A DNA stretch of 64,000 nucleotides from Ancylobacter moscoviensis (lineage in GTDB: Bacteria; Pseudomonadota; Alphaproteobacteria; Rhizobiales; Xanthobacteraceae), in assembly GCF_007559435.1 (NCBI RefSeq), contig NZ_VMBP01000001.1, positions 497,406 through 561,405 of the forward strand, read 5' to 3'. Positions 53,755 through 62,372 of this stretch are shown here, piece by piece; position 1 is the stretch's first letter, and the number at the start of each line of letters is the position of its first letter. A program made the translations under genes and the position numbers. The notes under the pieces were generated by a model. It saw only the letters and a program-made list of their open reading frames with translations. It was not told the DNA's origin and made no database searches.

Positions 53755-54948
53755 ATGACGGACGGTGCAGTTTCCGATGTCGTCGCCGGCCGCCAGCAGG
53801 ATGATTCACCGCCCCATGAGCCCGACGCCGTGCGTCAGGCGTCCGCCTCGGACGCTTTGCCGGGAGCCGGCAAGGGTGCGCCGGGCTTCGGTTTCGACGT
53901 CGTCGGCTATCTTCTCTCCGAAATAGGGCTCGGCGAAGCCACGCGACTGCTCGTCGCCGCGCTCGACGCCGCGGACATACCCACCGCCCTCATCAATGCG
54001 CCGCTGCCCGGACGGGAGAGCGACGAAAGGCTGCTCGACCGCCTGACGGATGCCGGACGGCACGACATCGCGCTGTCGGTCTTCGGCCTGCTCGACGTCG
54101 GCATCTTCGCGGCGCGCTCGTCCCGAAACCGCATCAGGATCGGCTACCCGTTCTGGGAACTGCCGACCGCGCCGGCCTCGATACGCCCGGACATCGAACG
54201 TTTCGACGCCTATTGGGCGCCGAGCACCTTCATCCGCGACATGCTGGCGCGCGAGCAGAACCGGCCGGTGCATCTCGTCCGCCAGCCCGTCCGCCTTCCG
54301 CCGCCGCCGCCGGCCGCGCCGGTCTTCGAAGGCCCCCTCCGGATCCTGAGCTTCTTCGACTACGACTCGGTCATGGCGCGGAAGAATCCGCTCGGGGCCG
54401 TGCGCGCCTTCCTCTCCGCCTTTCCCGCGGGAAGCGAGGACGTGCAGCTCGTCATCAAGGCCCGTGGTGCTCCGCAACCGGAGGCCGCGCAGCAGCTCCG
54501 GGCGCTCACGGCGGGGGACCGCCGCATCACGATCATCGACGAGACGATCTCACGCACGCGAATGGACGGGCTGATCGCCGGCTGCCACGTGTTCCTGTCG
54601 CTGCACCGCTCGGAAGGATTCGGTCTCGGCTGTGCGGAGGCGCTGGCGAGCGGCAAGATCGTGGTCGCCACCGATTTCGGCGGCACCCGCGATTTCATCA
54701 CGCCGATCACCGGTTATCCCGTGGCCTATCATCGGGTCCGGCTGTCCGCCGGCGACTATCCGGATGCGGCGGGAAGCTATTGGGCGGAGCCGGATGTCTC
54801 GCACGCGGCGCTGATCCTGCGCAGCATCTATGACCGGCCCGACGACGCGGCGGCCCGGATCGGCGCCGGCCATGCCCATCTCAAGGCCCATCATTCCTTC
54901 GAGGCGGTGGGAGCAAGGCTCCGCGAGCTCCGGCAGGAGATGTGCTAG
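53755..54948 (+). CDS. GT4-type glycosyltransferase
   Basis: A 397-aa protein. The N-terminal 45 residues are disordered, then a GT-B fold follows with GFDVVGYLLSEIGLGEATRL, IGYPFWELPTAPASIRPDIE and the nucleotide-sugar site SLHRSEGFGLGCAEALASGK (with VVATDFGGTRDF next). The donor is probably GDP-mannose or another nucleotide sugar, judging from the adjacent manC, manB and gmd genes. Acceptor is unknown; O-antigen or exopolysaccharide synthesis is plausible. It starts 63 bp after manC, likely in the same transcript. Confidence 0.88.
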   Translation: MTDGAVSDVVAGRQQDDSPPHEPDAVRQASASDALPGAGKGAPGFGFDVVGYLLSEIGLGEATRLLVAALDAADIPTALINAPLPGRESDERLLDRLTDAGRHDIALSVFGLLDVGIFAARSSRNRIRIGYPFWELPTAPASIRPDIERFDAYWAPSTFIRDMLAREQNRPVHLVRQPVRLPPPPPAAPVFEGPLRILSFFDYDSVMARKNPLGAVRAFLSAFPAGSEDVQLVIKARGAPQPEAAQQLRALTAGDRRITIIDETISRTRMDGLIAGCHVFLSLHRSEGFGLGCAEALASGKIVVATDFGGTRDFITPITGYPVAYHRVRLSAGDYPDAAGSYWAEPDVSHAALILRSIYDRPDDAAARIGAGHAHLKAHHSFEAVGARLRELRQEMC

Positions 54949-55016
54949 GAGCGCTGGCTAATACGCCGGGAGCCATGGATCTTCGGGGTCAGAAGGAAAA
55001 GCCACGGCCTCGGCCA

Positions 55017-55103
55017 TGGTGCGGGTGGTCGGACTCGAACCGACACTCTGTCACCAGAAACGGATTTTGAGTCCGTCGCGTCTACCAGTTCCGCCACACC
55101 CGC
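55017..55103 (-). tRNA. tRNA-Leu(CAA)
   Basis: The minus strand folds as a class II tRNA. Acceptor GCGGGTG pairs with CACCCGC, discriminator A, encoded CCA at 55017-55019. The anticodon loop CTCAAAA gives CAA, which reads UUG, and a long variable arm is present. It stands alone between the glycosyltransferase and a small secreted protein gene. Confidence 0.95.
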
Positions 55104-55262
55104 GCCGCCGGTCCGGTCCTTCCGGTGGCGCGCTGCTGGCGCGCCGGCGAAGCGCGCGGACTATAGCGGCCCGCGCGCCATGGGCAAGTCCGACCCGGCC
55201 TTCACGGGGCGATGCACGACGCGGCCGAGGCCCCGCCGGTCGCCCCGCTCGGCAGGCGCCGC

Positions 55263-55727
55263 TCAGGGCGCCGGCTTGCAGGTGCCGAAGGCGCTCAGCA
55301 CCTTGCCGCCGGCAAGGGTGGTCAGCGTCACTTCCGACTTGGAGCGCGAAAGCTGGATGGCCCAGGCCGACAGATGATCGTTGCCGTCGACGATGATCGT
55401 GTCGCCCTCGCCGATGATGCTCTGGATCGGGCTGATATGCGGCAGGTCGTCATCGGAGACGCTGGCGATGACCTGCTCGCCATAATGCACGAGGAAGCGG
55501 GCCGGCAGATCGATGGTGCCGAGCTCCTTGGACGGCGCGCAACCGCCGGAAGCGTCGCAGACGAACACCTTGTCGAAGGTGCAGTCGGCGTTCGGCGGCA
55601 GGGCCTCGGCGGCGCCCGGCGCGGCCGCCTGCGCCGCATCGGCGGCGGGAGCCGGCGCGGCGTCCTGCGCCTGTGCGGTGGCAACGCCCAGCATCAGGCA
55701 AAGGGCGGTAGCTGTCGTCTTGAACAT
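55263..55727 (-). CDS. Small exported protein, unknown (154 aa)
   Basis: A signal peptide (MFKTTATALCLMLGVATAQA, cleavage after AQA) is followed by an Ala/Pro-rich linker and a cysteine-containing domain (DCTFDKVFVCDASGGCAPSK, DLPARFLVHYGEQVIASVSD). Several Cys residues suggest periplasmic disulphides. It resembles small secreted proteins of Rhizobiales; no enzyme motif is seen. Function unknown. Confidence 0.75.
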   Translation of the reverse strand: MFKTTATALCLMLGVATAQAQDAAPAPAADAAQAAAPGAAEALPPNADCTFDKVFVCDASGGCAPSKELGTIDLPARFLVHYGEQVIASVSDDDLPHISPIQSIIGEGDTIIVDGNDHLSAWAIQLSRSKSEVTLTTLAGGKVLSAFGTCKPAP

Positions 55728-55769
55728 CGGATGACCCTGGCACGTGACCGAAGGATGGAAGGGCAGGTC

Positions 55770-56069
55770 TCAGTAGACCGGCGTGCGGCACGGCGGATAG
55801 GGCGGCGCGCCGCAATAGCCGGGGCCGTAAGCCGGCACCGGACGCGCCGGCACATAATAGGCCGGGGGCGGCGGCGGGGGCGCGTAGTAGTAGGTCCGGG
55901 GCGGCTGCGTCGCGGCGGTGGCGACCGAGCCGATCAGCGCGCCGGCGACCAGGCCGCCGATCAGCGCACCCGTCGAGTTGTGGGCATAGACCGGCTGGCT
56001 CACCGCCAACGCCGGCAGGACAACGGCGAGGACCAGCCCCGCACGCATCGTCGTCGCGAATTTGCTCAT
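55770..56069 (-). CDS. Small exported glycine-zipper protein (99 aa)
   Basis: ATG at 56069 gives MSKFATTMRAGLVLAVVLPA with a signal peptide, then GALIGGLVAGALIGSVATAA, a glycine zipper, and a C-terminus rich in Pro and Tyr (YYYAPPPPPPAYYVPARPVP). Such proteins are common envelope or outer-membrane-associated proteins in Rhizobiales. Function is unknown. An upstream in-frame extension to 56132 is not supported by a signal peptide. Confidence 0.75.
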   Translation of the reverse strand: MSKFATTMRAGLVLAVVLPALAVSQPVYAHNSTGALIGGLVAGALIGSVATAATQPPRTYYYAPPPPPPAYYVPARPVPAYGPGYCGAPPYPPCRTPVY

Positions 56070-56388
56070 ATCCGACCTCTTGCGAATCGTCGCCCGACTA
56101 TTGCCCGTCGACCTGCCGGGGACAAGCCGCACCTTGTCCCTTTACCGCCGCGGCATGGTGCCTGGACACCGAACGCCGGAATAGAAGGGTGCGATAATGA
56201 TACCCGCCATTTTCCCGCGAACGGCCCGCCGGCGAGCGTCGGCGGTGCCCAATTCCGGCACGATGGTGCCCCATCATGGCCGCGATTGCGCGCCAGCGTG
56301 GCAGGTGGTCGGCAAACCAAACCGCACGCGACGCGTTGTCGTGGCGGGCCCGGCTCCTTTCCGGAGCGGGACGATAGTGGAGGTTGAA

Positions 56389-56703
56389 GTGGACAGACGT
56401 GGCTTTCTGCTCGGTCTTGCCGGCGCTCTCGGTGCCGGCGTTGCCGCCGGGGCTATGCTTTCGCCGGCCCAGGCCACCGTCCTTGGCCAGCTCAAGGACC
56501 TGACGCCGGAAGATGGGCTCGGCGACGCCGCCGTCGAGGCGGCCGGTACGACCCCCGACGGCACGCCCGTCGAGACGACCCAGTATTGGGGCCCTCCCGG
56601 CGCCTATCGGCGTCAGCGCCGTCGCCGGCGGCGGCGCGTGTGCGGCTGGCGCCGTGACCGCTGGGGCCGCCCGGTGCGTCGCTGCTGGTACGTCTGGCGC
56701 TGA
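56389..56703 (+). CDS. Small exported protein with twin-arginine-like leader and Arg-rich tail
   Basis: The GTG at 56389 (VDRRGFLLGLAGALGAGVAA, then GAMLSPAQA) has GGAGG 8 bp upstream. The leader fits a twin-arginine signal (RRGFLL). The mature protein is about 75 residues: an acidic half (LKDLTPEDGLGDAAVEAAGT) and an extremely basic half (YRRQRRRRRRRVCGWRRDRW) with two Cys. The charge split suggests binding to acidic envelope polymers or DNA; this is a guess. A terminator-like hairpin follows. Confidence 0.7.
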   Translation: MDRRGFLLGLAGALGAGVAAGAMLSPAQATVLGQLKDLTPEDGLGDAAVEAAGTTPDGTPVETTQYWGPPGAYRRQRRRRRRRVCGWRRDRWGRPVRRCWYVWR

Positions 56704-56730
56704 CGCGGCGCGAGCCATCCGGATCGAAGA

Positions 56731-56753
56731 GGGCGCGGACCGGTTCCGCGCCC
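56731..56753 (+). terminator. Terminator between small Tat-like gene and LysR gene
   Basis: GGGCGCGGA (56731-56739) pairs perfectly with TCCGCGCCC (56745-56753), followed by TTGTCTTA on the plus strand. It lies 27 bp after the stop of the small exported protein and 5 bp before the end of the convergent LysR gene. Confidence 0.75.
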
Positions 56754-56758
56754 TTGTC

Positions 56759-57646
56759 TTACGTATGGCCATCCGAAGCCAAGTCGAGGAAGGCCTGCGT
56801 CGCCTTGGTGGCGTAGCGCTCGCGGTGGCGCAGGGCCAGGAAGCGGCGCGAGGGAACGGGAAACTCGATCAGCGCCATCGTCCCGGCGCGAATCGATCCC
56901 TCGACCACGCGATGCGAGATGACGGTGACGCCGCTGCCGGCTTCCACCGCCGCCCGCACCGCCTCGTTGGACGGATATTCCAGCACCACGCGCAGGGCCT
57001 GCGGCGCCACGCCGAGGCCCTGCAGATGCGCCTCGAAGATCGCCCGCGTGCCCGAGCCCGGCTCGCGCAGCACCCACGGCCCTTCCGCCAGCTGCCCGGC
57101 ATCGCGCGGCGCGCGCCATGCCCAGGGATGGGTGACCGGCGCCACCAGCACCATCTCGTCCTCCGCCACCGCCGTCGCGGTGAGCACCGGCGCGTCCACC
57201 TCGCCTTCGACGAAGCCGAGATCGGCCGCCCCGTCGCGCACGCAGGCGGCGACGAAATCGGTGTTGCCAATCACCAGGCTGGTCGCGATGCCGGGATAGC
57301 GCGCGCGGAAACGCTCGATCAGCGGCGGCAGCCAGTAGTTGGCGACGGTCTGGCTGCCCGCGAGCGCCAGCGTGCCGTGCGCGAGGCCGGCGAGATCGGC
57401 GAGAACCTTCTCCGCCGCCGCGGCGCGGGCGAGCACGGCGCGGGCCTCGTCGAGGAACAGCCGGCCCGCCTGCGTCAGCACGATGCCGCGGCCCACGCGG
57501 TCGAACAGTCGGGTGGCGTGGCGCGCCTCCAGTGCCGCCACCGCCGCACTGGTCGCCGACTGGGTCAGGTTGAGATCGCGCGCCGCCAGGGTGACGTGCT
57601 CGCGCTCGGCGACGGCGACGAAGATACGCAACTGCTCGAGCGTCAT
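56759..57646 (-). CDS. LysR-family transcriptional regulator
   Basis: A 295-aa regulator. The winged HTH is MTLEQLRIFVAVAEREHVTL then AARDLNLTQSATSAAVAALE, and the effector-binding domain follows, with GSQTVANYWLPPLIERFRAR. It is downstream of yeiH on the same strand, 19 bp away. The pair recalls the enteric yeiE-yeiH neighbourhood, in which the LysR protein controls the transporter, but orthology to YeiE is not proven here. It acts in the cytoplasm as a DNA-binding activator or repressor. Confidence 0.9.
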   Translation of the reverse strand: MTLEQLRIFVAVAEREHVTLAARDLNLTQSATSAAVAALEARHATRLFDRVGRGIVLTQAGRLFLDEARAVLARAAAAEKVLADLAGLAHGTLALAGSQTVANYWLPPLIERFRARYPGIATSLVIGNTDFVAACVRDGAADLGFVEGEVDAPVLTATAVAEDEMVLVAPVTHPWAWRAPRDAGQLAEGPWVLREPGSGTRAIFEAHLQGLGVAPQALRVVLEYPSNEAVRAAVEAGSGVTVISHRVVEGSIRAGTMALIEFPVPSRRFLALRHRERYATKATQAFLDLASDGHT

Positions 57647-57665
57647 GGGTCTCCCGGCCGGTCGT

Positions 57666-58718
57666 TCATGCGGTCATCTTCACCAGCATCAGGCTGAAGG
57701 CGGCGATGAAGAGGAAGGCGGCGAAGCCGAGCAGGAAGGGCCTCATACCCTTGGCGCGCAGCTTGCCGATATCCGTCTCCAGCCCCATCGCCGCCAGCGC
57801 CATGGAAAGCAGGAAGGTGGTGACGAGCACGATGACGGACTTCAGCTCCGCCGGCATCGTCATCACGCTGTTGACCGCGACCATGCCGAGGAAGCCGAGC
57901 ACGAACCACGGCATGGGCGGACGGGCGCGGCCCGCGCCATGGCCGCGCCGCGCCGCGCGCCGGGTCGCCATCAGTCCGAGCACGATGACCACCGGCGCCA
58001 GCAGCATGACGCGCGAGAGCTTGGCGACGGTGCCGAAATCGCCGGCCGCCGGGCCGTCCTGATAGGCGGCGGCGACCACCTGCGCGATCTCGTGGATCGA
58101 GGCGCCGGCCCAGAGCCCGTAAGCATGCGGGGCGAGGTCCAGCACCTGCGGCAGCAGCGGATAGAGGAACATCGCCACCGAGCCGAAGACGGTGACGCAG
58201 GCCACCGCATAGGCGACATCCTCGTCCGGCGCCCGCGTCACCGTGTTGGTGGCGATCACCGCCGAGGCGCCGCAGATCGAGGTGCCCGCCGCGATCAGCT
58301 CGGCGAGGCCGCGCTCGACGCCCATCAGCCGGCCGAGCCAGGTGGTGAACAGGAAGGTGGCCGCAAGGGTGAGCGCGATGACGGCGAGGCCGCTCGCCCC
58401 GACCTCCGCCACCTGCGCCGCCGTGAGCTGGAGCCCCAGCAGCACGATGGCCGCCCGCAGCACCCGCCGCATCGCAAAGACCACGCCCTCGCGGGCCCGG
58501 ACCGGGGTGCCGATGAGATTGTGGAAACCGATGCCGATCATGATCGCCAGGATCATCGGGCTGAGGACGCCGACGAACGGAATCTGCCGCAGGCCGTAGG
58601 CCGCGCCGGCGATCGCCGCCGTGAGGGCGATGCCGGGCCAGATGCCGTAATGACGGGGCTTGGAAGCCTTGCGAGCATCGGCGAAATCCGCATCCGCAAC
58701 ATCGACATGGGCGACCAT
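57666..58718 (-). CDS. yeiH: YeiH-family putative sulfate/anion exporter
   Basis: A 350-aa membrane protein starting [20 protein letters not shown]. Roughly ten hydrophobic helices are visible, with the family hallmarks [20 protein letters not shown] and [15 protein letters not shown] and [13 protein letters not shown]. The UPF0324/YeiH family is suggested to export sulfite-related or other anions (for example after taurine metabolism), without firm biochemistry. It is followed by a LysR regulator on the same strand. An internal hydrophilic Arg-rich loop ([16 protein letters not shown]) is unusual but not frame-breaking. Confidence 0.9.
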   Translation of the reverse strand: MVAHVDVADADFADARKASKPRHYGIWPGIALTAAIAGAAYGLRQIPFVGVLSPMILAIMIGIGFHNLIGTPVRAREGVVFAMRRVLRAAIVLLGLQLTAAQVAEVGASGLAVIALTLAATFLFTTWLGRLMGVERGLAELIAAGTSICGASAVIATNTVTRAPDEDVAYAVACVTVFGSVAMFLYPLLPQVLDLAPHAYGLWAGASIHEIAQVVAAAYQDGPAAGDFGTVAKLSRVMLLAPVVIVLGLMATRRAARRGHGAGRARPPMPWFVLGFLGMVAVNSVMTMPAELKSVIVLVTTFLLSMALAAMGLETDIGKLRAKGMRPFLLGFAAFLFIAAFSLMLVKMTA

Positions 58719-58923
58719 GACCGTCCCTCCTGGGTGACGGTCCTTGATCGCAAGCGCCGATCATTCGATCCAACGGATAATATCGCACAAATCGTTCGGT
58801 AAAAACGAATGGTTTGTGCGTGCCTTCGCTCGCGGACGGAACGGAAACGCCGGACGTCGTGACGATGGGGGAGAGGAATTCAGGGGAAGGAGCCGGGGCC
58901 CGTGGCCGCGCCGGAACGGTGGA

Positions 58924-58999
58924 TGGTGCCGCTTGTCAGACTCGAACTGACGACCTCCGCATTACGAATGCGATGCTCTACCAACTGAGCTAAAGCGGC
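58924..58999 (-). tRNA. tRNA-Thr(CGT)
   Basis: The minus strand gives a 76-nt class I tRNA. Acceptor GCCGCTT pairs with AAGCGGC, discriminator A, encoded CCA at 58924-58926. The anticodon loop TTCGTAA gives CGT, reading ACG. It lies between yeiH and htpX. Confidence 0.95.
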
Positions 59000-59087
59000 A
59001 CGCGCGGCTCTGATAGCCGCGACGCCCCTTTTTTTCAAGCGTCGCCTGATGCGGGGCGGTCTTTGCCCGGCGCCTTCCCGGAATCCG

Positions 59088-60083
59088 TCAGCCCCACGGG
59101 CCGCGCCGGCCACCGTCCCCGGCGCCGCGCCCCCAGGGATCCGACGACCGATCCGACGACCGATCCGCCGCCGGTCGGGGAGCCTGCGGCGCGCCGCCGG
59201 CCCACGCGCCGGAAGAGCCCGGCTGGGAAAAGCCGCCGCCCATCTCCTGCGCCAGCGCTTCCAGCGCCGCGATGCGGTTCTCGGTGTTGGGATGGGTGGA
59301 GAACAGGCTGTCCATCCGCTCGCCCGACAGCGGGTTGATGATGAACATATGCGCCGTCGCCGGATTGTGCTCGGCCGGCATGTTGGGGATGCGGTGGGCG
59401 GCATTGGCGATCTTGCCCAGCGCCGAGGCGAGCCACAGCGGCTGGCCGCAGATCTGCGCGCCGAGCCGGTCGGCCACATATTCGCGCGAACGCGAGACCG
59501 CCATCTGCACCACCATGGCGGCGAGCGGGGCGAGGATCATCATCGCGATGGTGCCGATGACGCCGAAGGGATTGTTGTTGTTGCGGTTGCCGCCGAAGAA
59601 CATGGCGAAGTTGGCGAGCATGGAGATGGCACCCGCCAGCGTGGCGGTGATCGTCATGGTCAGCGTGTCGTAGTTCTTCACATGCGCCAGCTCGTGCGCC
59701 ATCACGCCGGCCACCTCCTCCCGCGAGAGCGCGTTGAGCAGGCCGGTGGTGGCGGCCACGGCGGCGTTCTGCGGGTTGCGGCCGGTGGCGAAGGCGTTGG
59801 GCTGGGGATTGTCGATGAGATAGACGCGCGGCATGGGCAGGCCCGCCCGCGCCGCCAGCGCCTCCACCATGTTGTAGAAGTCCGGCGCGCTGGAGCGGTC
59901 GACCTCGCGGGCACCGTACATCGACAGCACCATACGGTCGGAATTCCAGTAGCTGAACAGGTTCGTGCCGGCGGCGAAGAGCAGCGCGATCATCATGCCG
60001 CCGCGCCCGCCCAGCATGTAGCCGACGGCCATGAACAGCGCGGTCATGCCCGCGAGCAGGATCGCCGTACGGAAATAGTTCAT
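59088..60083 (-). CDS. htpX: Membrane zinc metalloprotease HtpX
   Basis: A 331-aa protein. Two N-terminal helices ([20 protein letters not shown], then [18 protein letters not shown]) are followed by the catalytic HELAH (130-134), two further helices (about 150-200) and the third zinc ligand in [14 protein letters not shown]. It degrades misfolded membrane proteins. The C-terminal 50 residues are Gly/Pro/Arg-rich with repeats of [14 protein letters not shown], an extension often seen in alphaproteobacterial HtpX. Upstream plus-strand DUF1674 gene is divergent. Confidence 0.96.
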   Translation of the reverse strand: MNYFRTAILLAGMTALFMAVGYMLGGRGGMMIALLFAAGTNLFSYWNSDRMVLSMYGAREVDRSSAPDFYNMVEALAARAGLPMPRVYLIDNPQPNAFATGRNPQNAAVAATTGLLNALSREEVAGVMAHELAHVKNYDTLTMTITATLAGAISMLANFAMFFGGNRNNNNPFGVIGTIAMMILAPLAAMVVQMAVSRSREYVADRLGAQICGQPLWLASALGKIANAAHRIPNMPAEHNPATAHMFIINPLSGERMDSLFSTHPNTENRIAALEALAQEMGGGFSQPGSSGAWAGGAPQAPRPAADRSSDRSSDPWGRGAGDGGRRGPWG

Positions 60084-60230
60084 CGGACCCTCTTAACCGT
60101 GCCGCCGTCTCCTCTGTCGGCCGGCGGCTGCCGTAGGGATAGAATGGGAGGCGCCGCCGATGCCCGCAAGATCGTTCGGGAAGGACGGCACGCTTGACGC
60201 GGTGCGCCCGCCGGTGGTTCCAATGTCGCC

Positions 60231-60452
60231 ATGACCCGTCCCGATCCCGCTTCCGGCGACACGCCGGCCGCTCCGTCGCAGCCGGCCGCCCGCCCGCTTA
60301 CGCCCGCCGCCGAGCGGGCGCTGGCCGAGGCCGCCGCCCGGCGCGCCGCCGCGCAGCCTTTCACCGGCCCGAAGGAAATCGACGGCCGCGACGGCCCCGA
60401 GCCCGTGCGCTATGGCGACTGGGAAGTGAAGGGCATCGCCTCGGATTTCTGA
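60231..60452 (+). CDS. DUF1674 protein (SDHAF4-like succinate dehydrogenase assembly factor)
   Basis: A 73-aa protein ending EIDGRDGPEPVRYGDWEVKG then IASDF, the DUF1674/SDHAF4 signature at the C-terminus. The N-terminal 45 residues are Ala/Pro-rich and disordered. In mitochondria the homologue helps insert FAD-loaded SdhA; the bacterial role is inferred. It starts at the ATG at 60231 and is convergent with arfB. Confidence 0.85.
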   Translation: MTRPDPASGDTPAAPSQPAARPLTPAAERALAEAAARRAAAQPFTGPKEIDGRDGPEPVRYGDWEVKGIASDF

Positions 60453-60474
60453 CGCCGACGGGCTTCGCCCCCGG

Positions 60475-60903
60475 TCAGTCGCCGCCCGTTCCCGGCTTGT
60501 CGCGCCGCATCGCCTTCACGCCGGCGCGCCGCGCCTTGCCCTCGAGCCGCCGCAGCTTCGAGCCGAGCGTCGGGCGTGTCAGGCGGCGCGTGACCGGCAC
60601 CACCGCCGCCTCGCGCACCATCTCGACCAGCCGGGCGACCGCGTCGGCGCGGTTCTGTTCCTGCGTGCGGTAGCGCTGCGCCACCAGCACAATCACCCCT
60701 TCCTTGGTGAGCCGCCGGCCGGCGAGGCGTTCCAGCCGCTCCTTCACCGCGTCGGGCAGCGTCTTCGAGCCGCGCACGTCGAAGCGCAGCTGCACCGCCG
60801 TCGAGACCTTGTTGACGTTCTGCCCGCCGGGACCGGAGGCACGCACGAAGCTCTCGACGATCTCGTCCTCGTCGAGCCAGACGCGCGGGGCGACGGGAAT
60901 CAT
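60475..60903 (-). CDS. arfB: Ribosome-rescue peptidyl-tRNA hydrolase ArfB
   Basis: A 142-aa protein with the catalytic GGQ (26-28) in ASGPGGQNVNKVSTAVQLRF and a basic tail (TRPTLGSKLRRLEGKARRAG, VKAMRRDKPGTGGD) that inserts into the empty mRNA channel. It frees stalled ribosomes independently of tmRNA. Sequence and length match the ArfB (YaeJ) type, not release factors 1 or 2. Confidence 0.94.
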   Translation of the reverse strand: MIPVAPRVWLDEDEIVESFVRASGPGGQNVNKVSTAVQLRFDVRGSKTLPDAVKERLERLAGRRLTKEGVIVLVAQRYRTQEQNRADAVARLVEMVREAAVVPVTRRLTRPTLGSKLRRLEGKARRAGVKAMRRDKPGTGGD

Positions 60904-60961
60904 GCGGGAATCGCGAACGGCGCGAAGGCCGGGACCGCATCAGCGATGTGCCGCCACCCGG

Positions 60962-61447
60962 TCATGGACGCGGCTCGCCGTCGATCGCCTCCAGCCGCTG
61001 GCGCACCTTGTCGAGCTCGGCCAGCGTGGTGCCGAGCTGCGCGCTGAGCTCGCGCGTCAGCCGCCGGGCGGCGTCGGGGTAGCCTTCCAGCGTGCGCAGG
61101 AACACCATGCGGGGGATGCGCATCACTTCCGCATCTTCCAGCGCCGTGGCGGTGGCGGGCCGCTTGGTGTCGGTGAGCAGGGCCATCTCGCCCAGAAGGG
61201 CGGTGGGACCCACCTGCACCGCCTGGCCGGGCCGGCGGGCCAGGGCGGGATCCGCGCGGGTGATGGCGAAACTGCCGCGATGCACGACATAGGCGCAATC
61301 GGCCGGATCGCCCTCGCGGAACAGCGCCTGTCCGCGCGCCACGGAATAGTGCTCCAGGCTGATGGCGATCACCCGCAGAGCCTCACGGCCGATCAGCGTC
61401 AGCGTCGGCACACGTTCCAGAAAGGCGATGTCGTCCTCGATGGACAT
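60962..61447 (-). CDS. Cyclic-nucleotide-binding domain protein
   Basis: A 161-aa protein with a single cNMP-binding beta-roll: FREGDPADCAYVVHRGSFAI and LLGEMALLTDTKRPATATAL. The phosphate cassette (GEMALLTDTKRPATA) has the Glu and Arg expected for nucleotide binding. No DNA-binding domain follows; a C-terminal helix (SAQLGTTLAELDKVRQRLEA) may dimerise. It lies 44 bp after the response-regulator gene on the same strand, perhaps in one signalling unit. Confidence 0.85.
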   Translation of the reverse strand: MSIEDDIAFLERVPTLTLIGREALRVIAISLEHYSVARGQALFREGDPADCAYVVHRGSFAITRADPALARRPGQAVQVGPTALLGEMALLTDTKRPATATALEDAEVMRIPRMVFLRTLEGYPDAARRLTRELSAQLGTTLAELDKVRQRLEAIDGEPRP

Positions 61448-61467
61448 TCGGCAGGCGAAACTCCACG

Positions 61468-61490
61468 GCGGGACGAATCAATCGTCCCGC
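61468..61490 (-). terminator. Hairpin after response-regulator gene, possible terminator
   Basis: GCGGGACGA (61468-61476) pairs perfectly with TCGTCCCGC (61482-61490), a 9-bp stem directly after the response-regulator stop. There is no U-tract on the minus strand, so termination is uncertain; it may partly separate this gene from the cyclic-nucleotide-binding gene. Confidence 0.45.
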
Positions 61491-62177
61491 TCAGGGCAGC
61501 AATTTGTAGCCTCCAGCCTCCGTGGCAAGGAGATTGGGGTGCGAGGGGTCCTTTTCGATCTTCTGGCGCAGGCGATAGATGTGGGTTTCCAGCGTGTGCG
61601 TGGTGACGCCGGAATTATAGCCCCACACTTCCTGCAGCAGGATTTCGCGCGCCACCGGCTTCTTTCCGGCCCGGTAGAGATAGCGCAGGATCGCCGTCTC
61701 CTTCTCGGTGAGCCGGATTTTCGAGTTGCGCTCGGTCACCAGCATCTTGGCGCCGGGACGGAACGTGTACGGGCCGATGGTGAAGATCGCGTCCTCGCTC
61801 GCCTCGTGCGAGCGCATCTGGGCGCGGATGCGGGCCAGCAGCACCGCGAAGCGGAACGGCTTGGCCACATAGTCGTTGGCGCCCGCTTCCAGCCCCATGA
61901 TGGTGTCGCTGTCGGTGTCGTGCCCGGTGAGCATGATCACCGGCGCCTTGAAGCCGCCCTCGCGCATCACGCGCACGGCCTCACGCCCGTCCTTGTCCGG
62001 CAGGCCGACATCCATCAGCACGAGATCGACGCGCTGCGCCTCGACCTCGTTGATGGCGGCCTGGGCGGTATCGACGGCGACCACCTCGAACTCGTCATAG
62101 AGCGAGAGCTGCTCGACCAGCGCCTCGCGCAGGTCCTTGTCGTCGTCGACCACCAAAACTCGTTGAGCGTTCGCCAT
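61491..62177 (-). CDS. OmpR-family response regulator
   Basis: A 228-aa protein starting MANAQRVLVVDDDKDLREAL. The receiver domain has acidic residues D11-D13 and phospho-acceptor D56 in VLMDVGLP, with K at position 105 region in YVAKPFR. A C-terminal winged helix (RLTEKETAILRYLYRAGKKP, GVTTHTLETHIYRLRQKIE) completes an OmpR/PhoB-type regulator. No cognate sensor is adjacent. The frame stays open upstream through two 15-bp tandem repeats; the ATG at 62177 is preferred because the receiver begins here. Confidence 0.93.
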   Translation of the reverse strand: MANAQRVLVVDDDKDLREALVEQLSLYDEFEVVAVDTAQAAINEVEAQRVDLVLMDVGLPDKDGREAVRVMREGGFKAPVIMLTGHDTDSDTIMGLEAGANDYVAKPFRFAVLLARIRAQMRSHEASEDAIFTIGPYTFRPGAKMLVTERNSKIRLTEKETAILRYLYRAGKKPVAREILLQEVWGYNSGVTTHTLETHIYRLRQKIEKDPSHPNLLATEAGGYKLLP

Positions 62178-62183
62178 GTCGCG

Positions 62184-62213
62184 TTCCCGAATGTCCGCTT
62201 TCCGAATATCCGC
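62184..62213. repeat. Tandem 15-bp repeat in the response-regulator leader
   Basis: TTCCCGAATGTCCGC (62184-62198) is followed directly by TTTCCGAATATCCGC (62199-62213), with a further partial TTTCCGC copy. It lies just upstream of the response-regulator start, in the intergenic region shared with the divergent L,D-transpeptidase-like gene. It could be two binding half-sites for the regulator itself. Confidence 0.6.
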
Positions 62214-62372
62214 GTTTCCGCAAGGCCGCCGACGGAAGCACTTGTTCGTGGCACGCCGCGCGTCCACTTTGCGCAGCGTCGGATGGATGCCCCACGTCCC
62301 GGAGTAGGCAGGCGGGGCGCGTTCGGCAAGAGTCGGCCGGCCCGCAGATCGACGTAGGAGCGGGTTCGTGAC

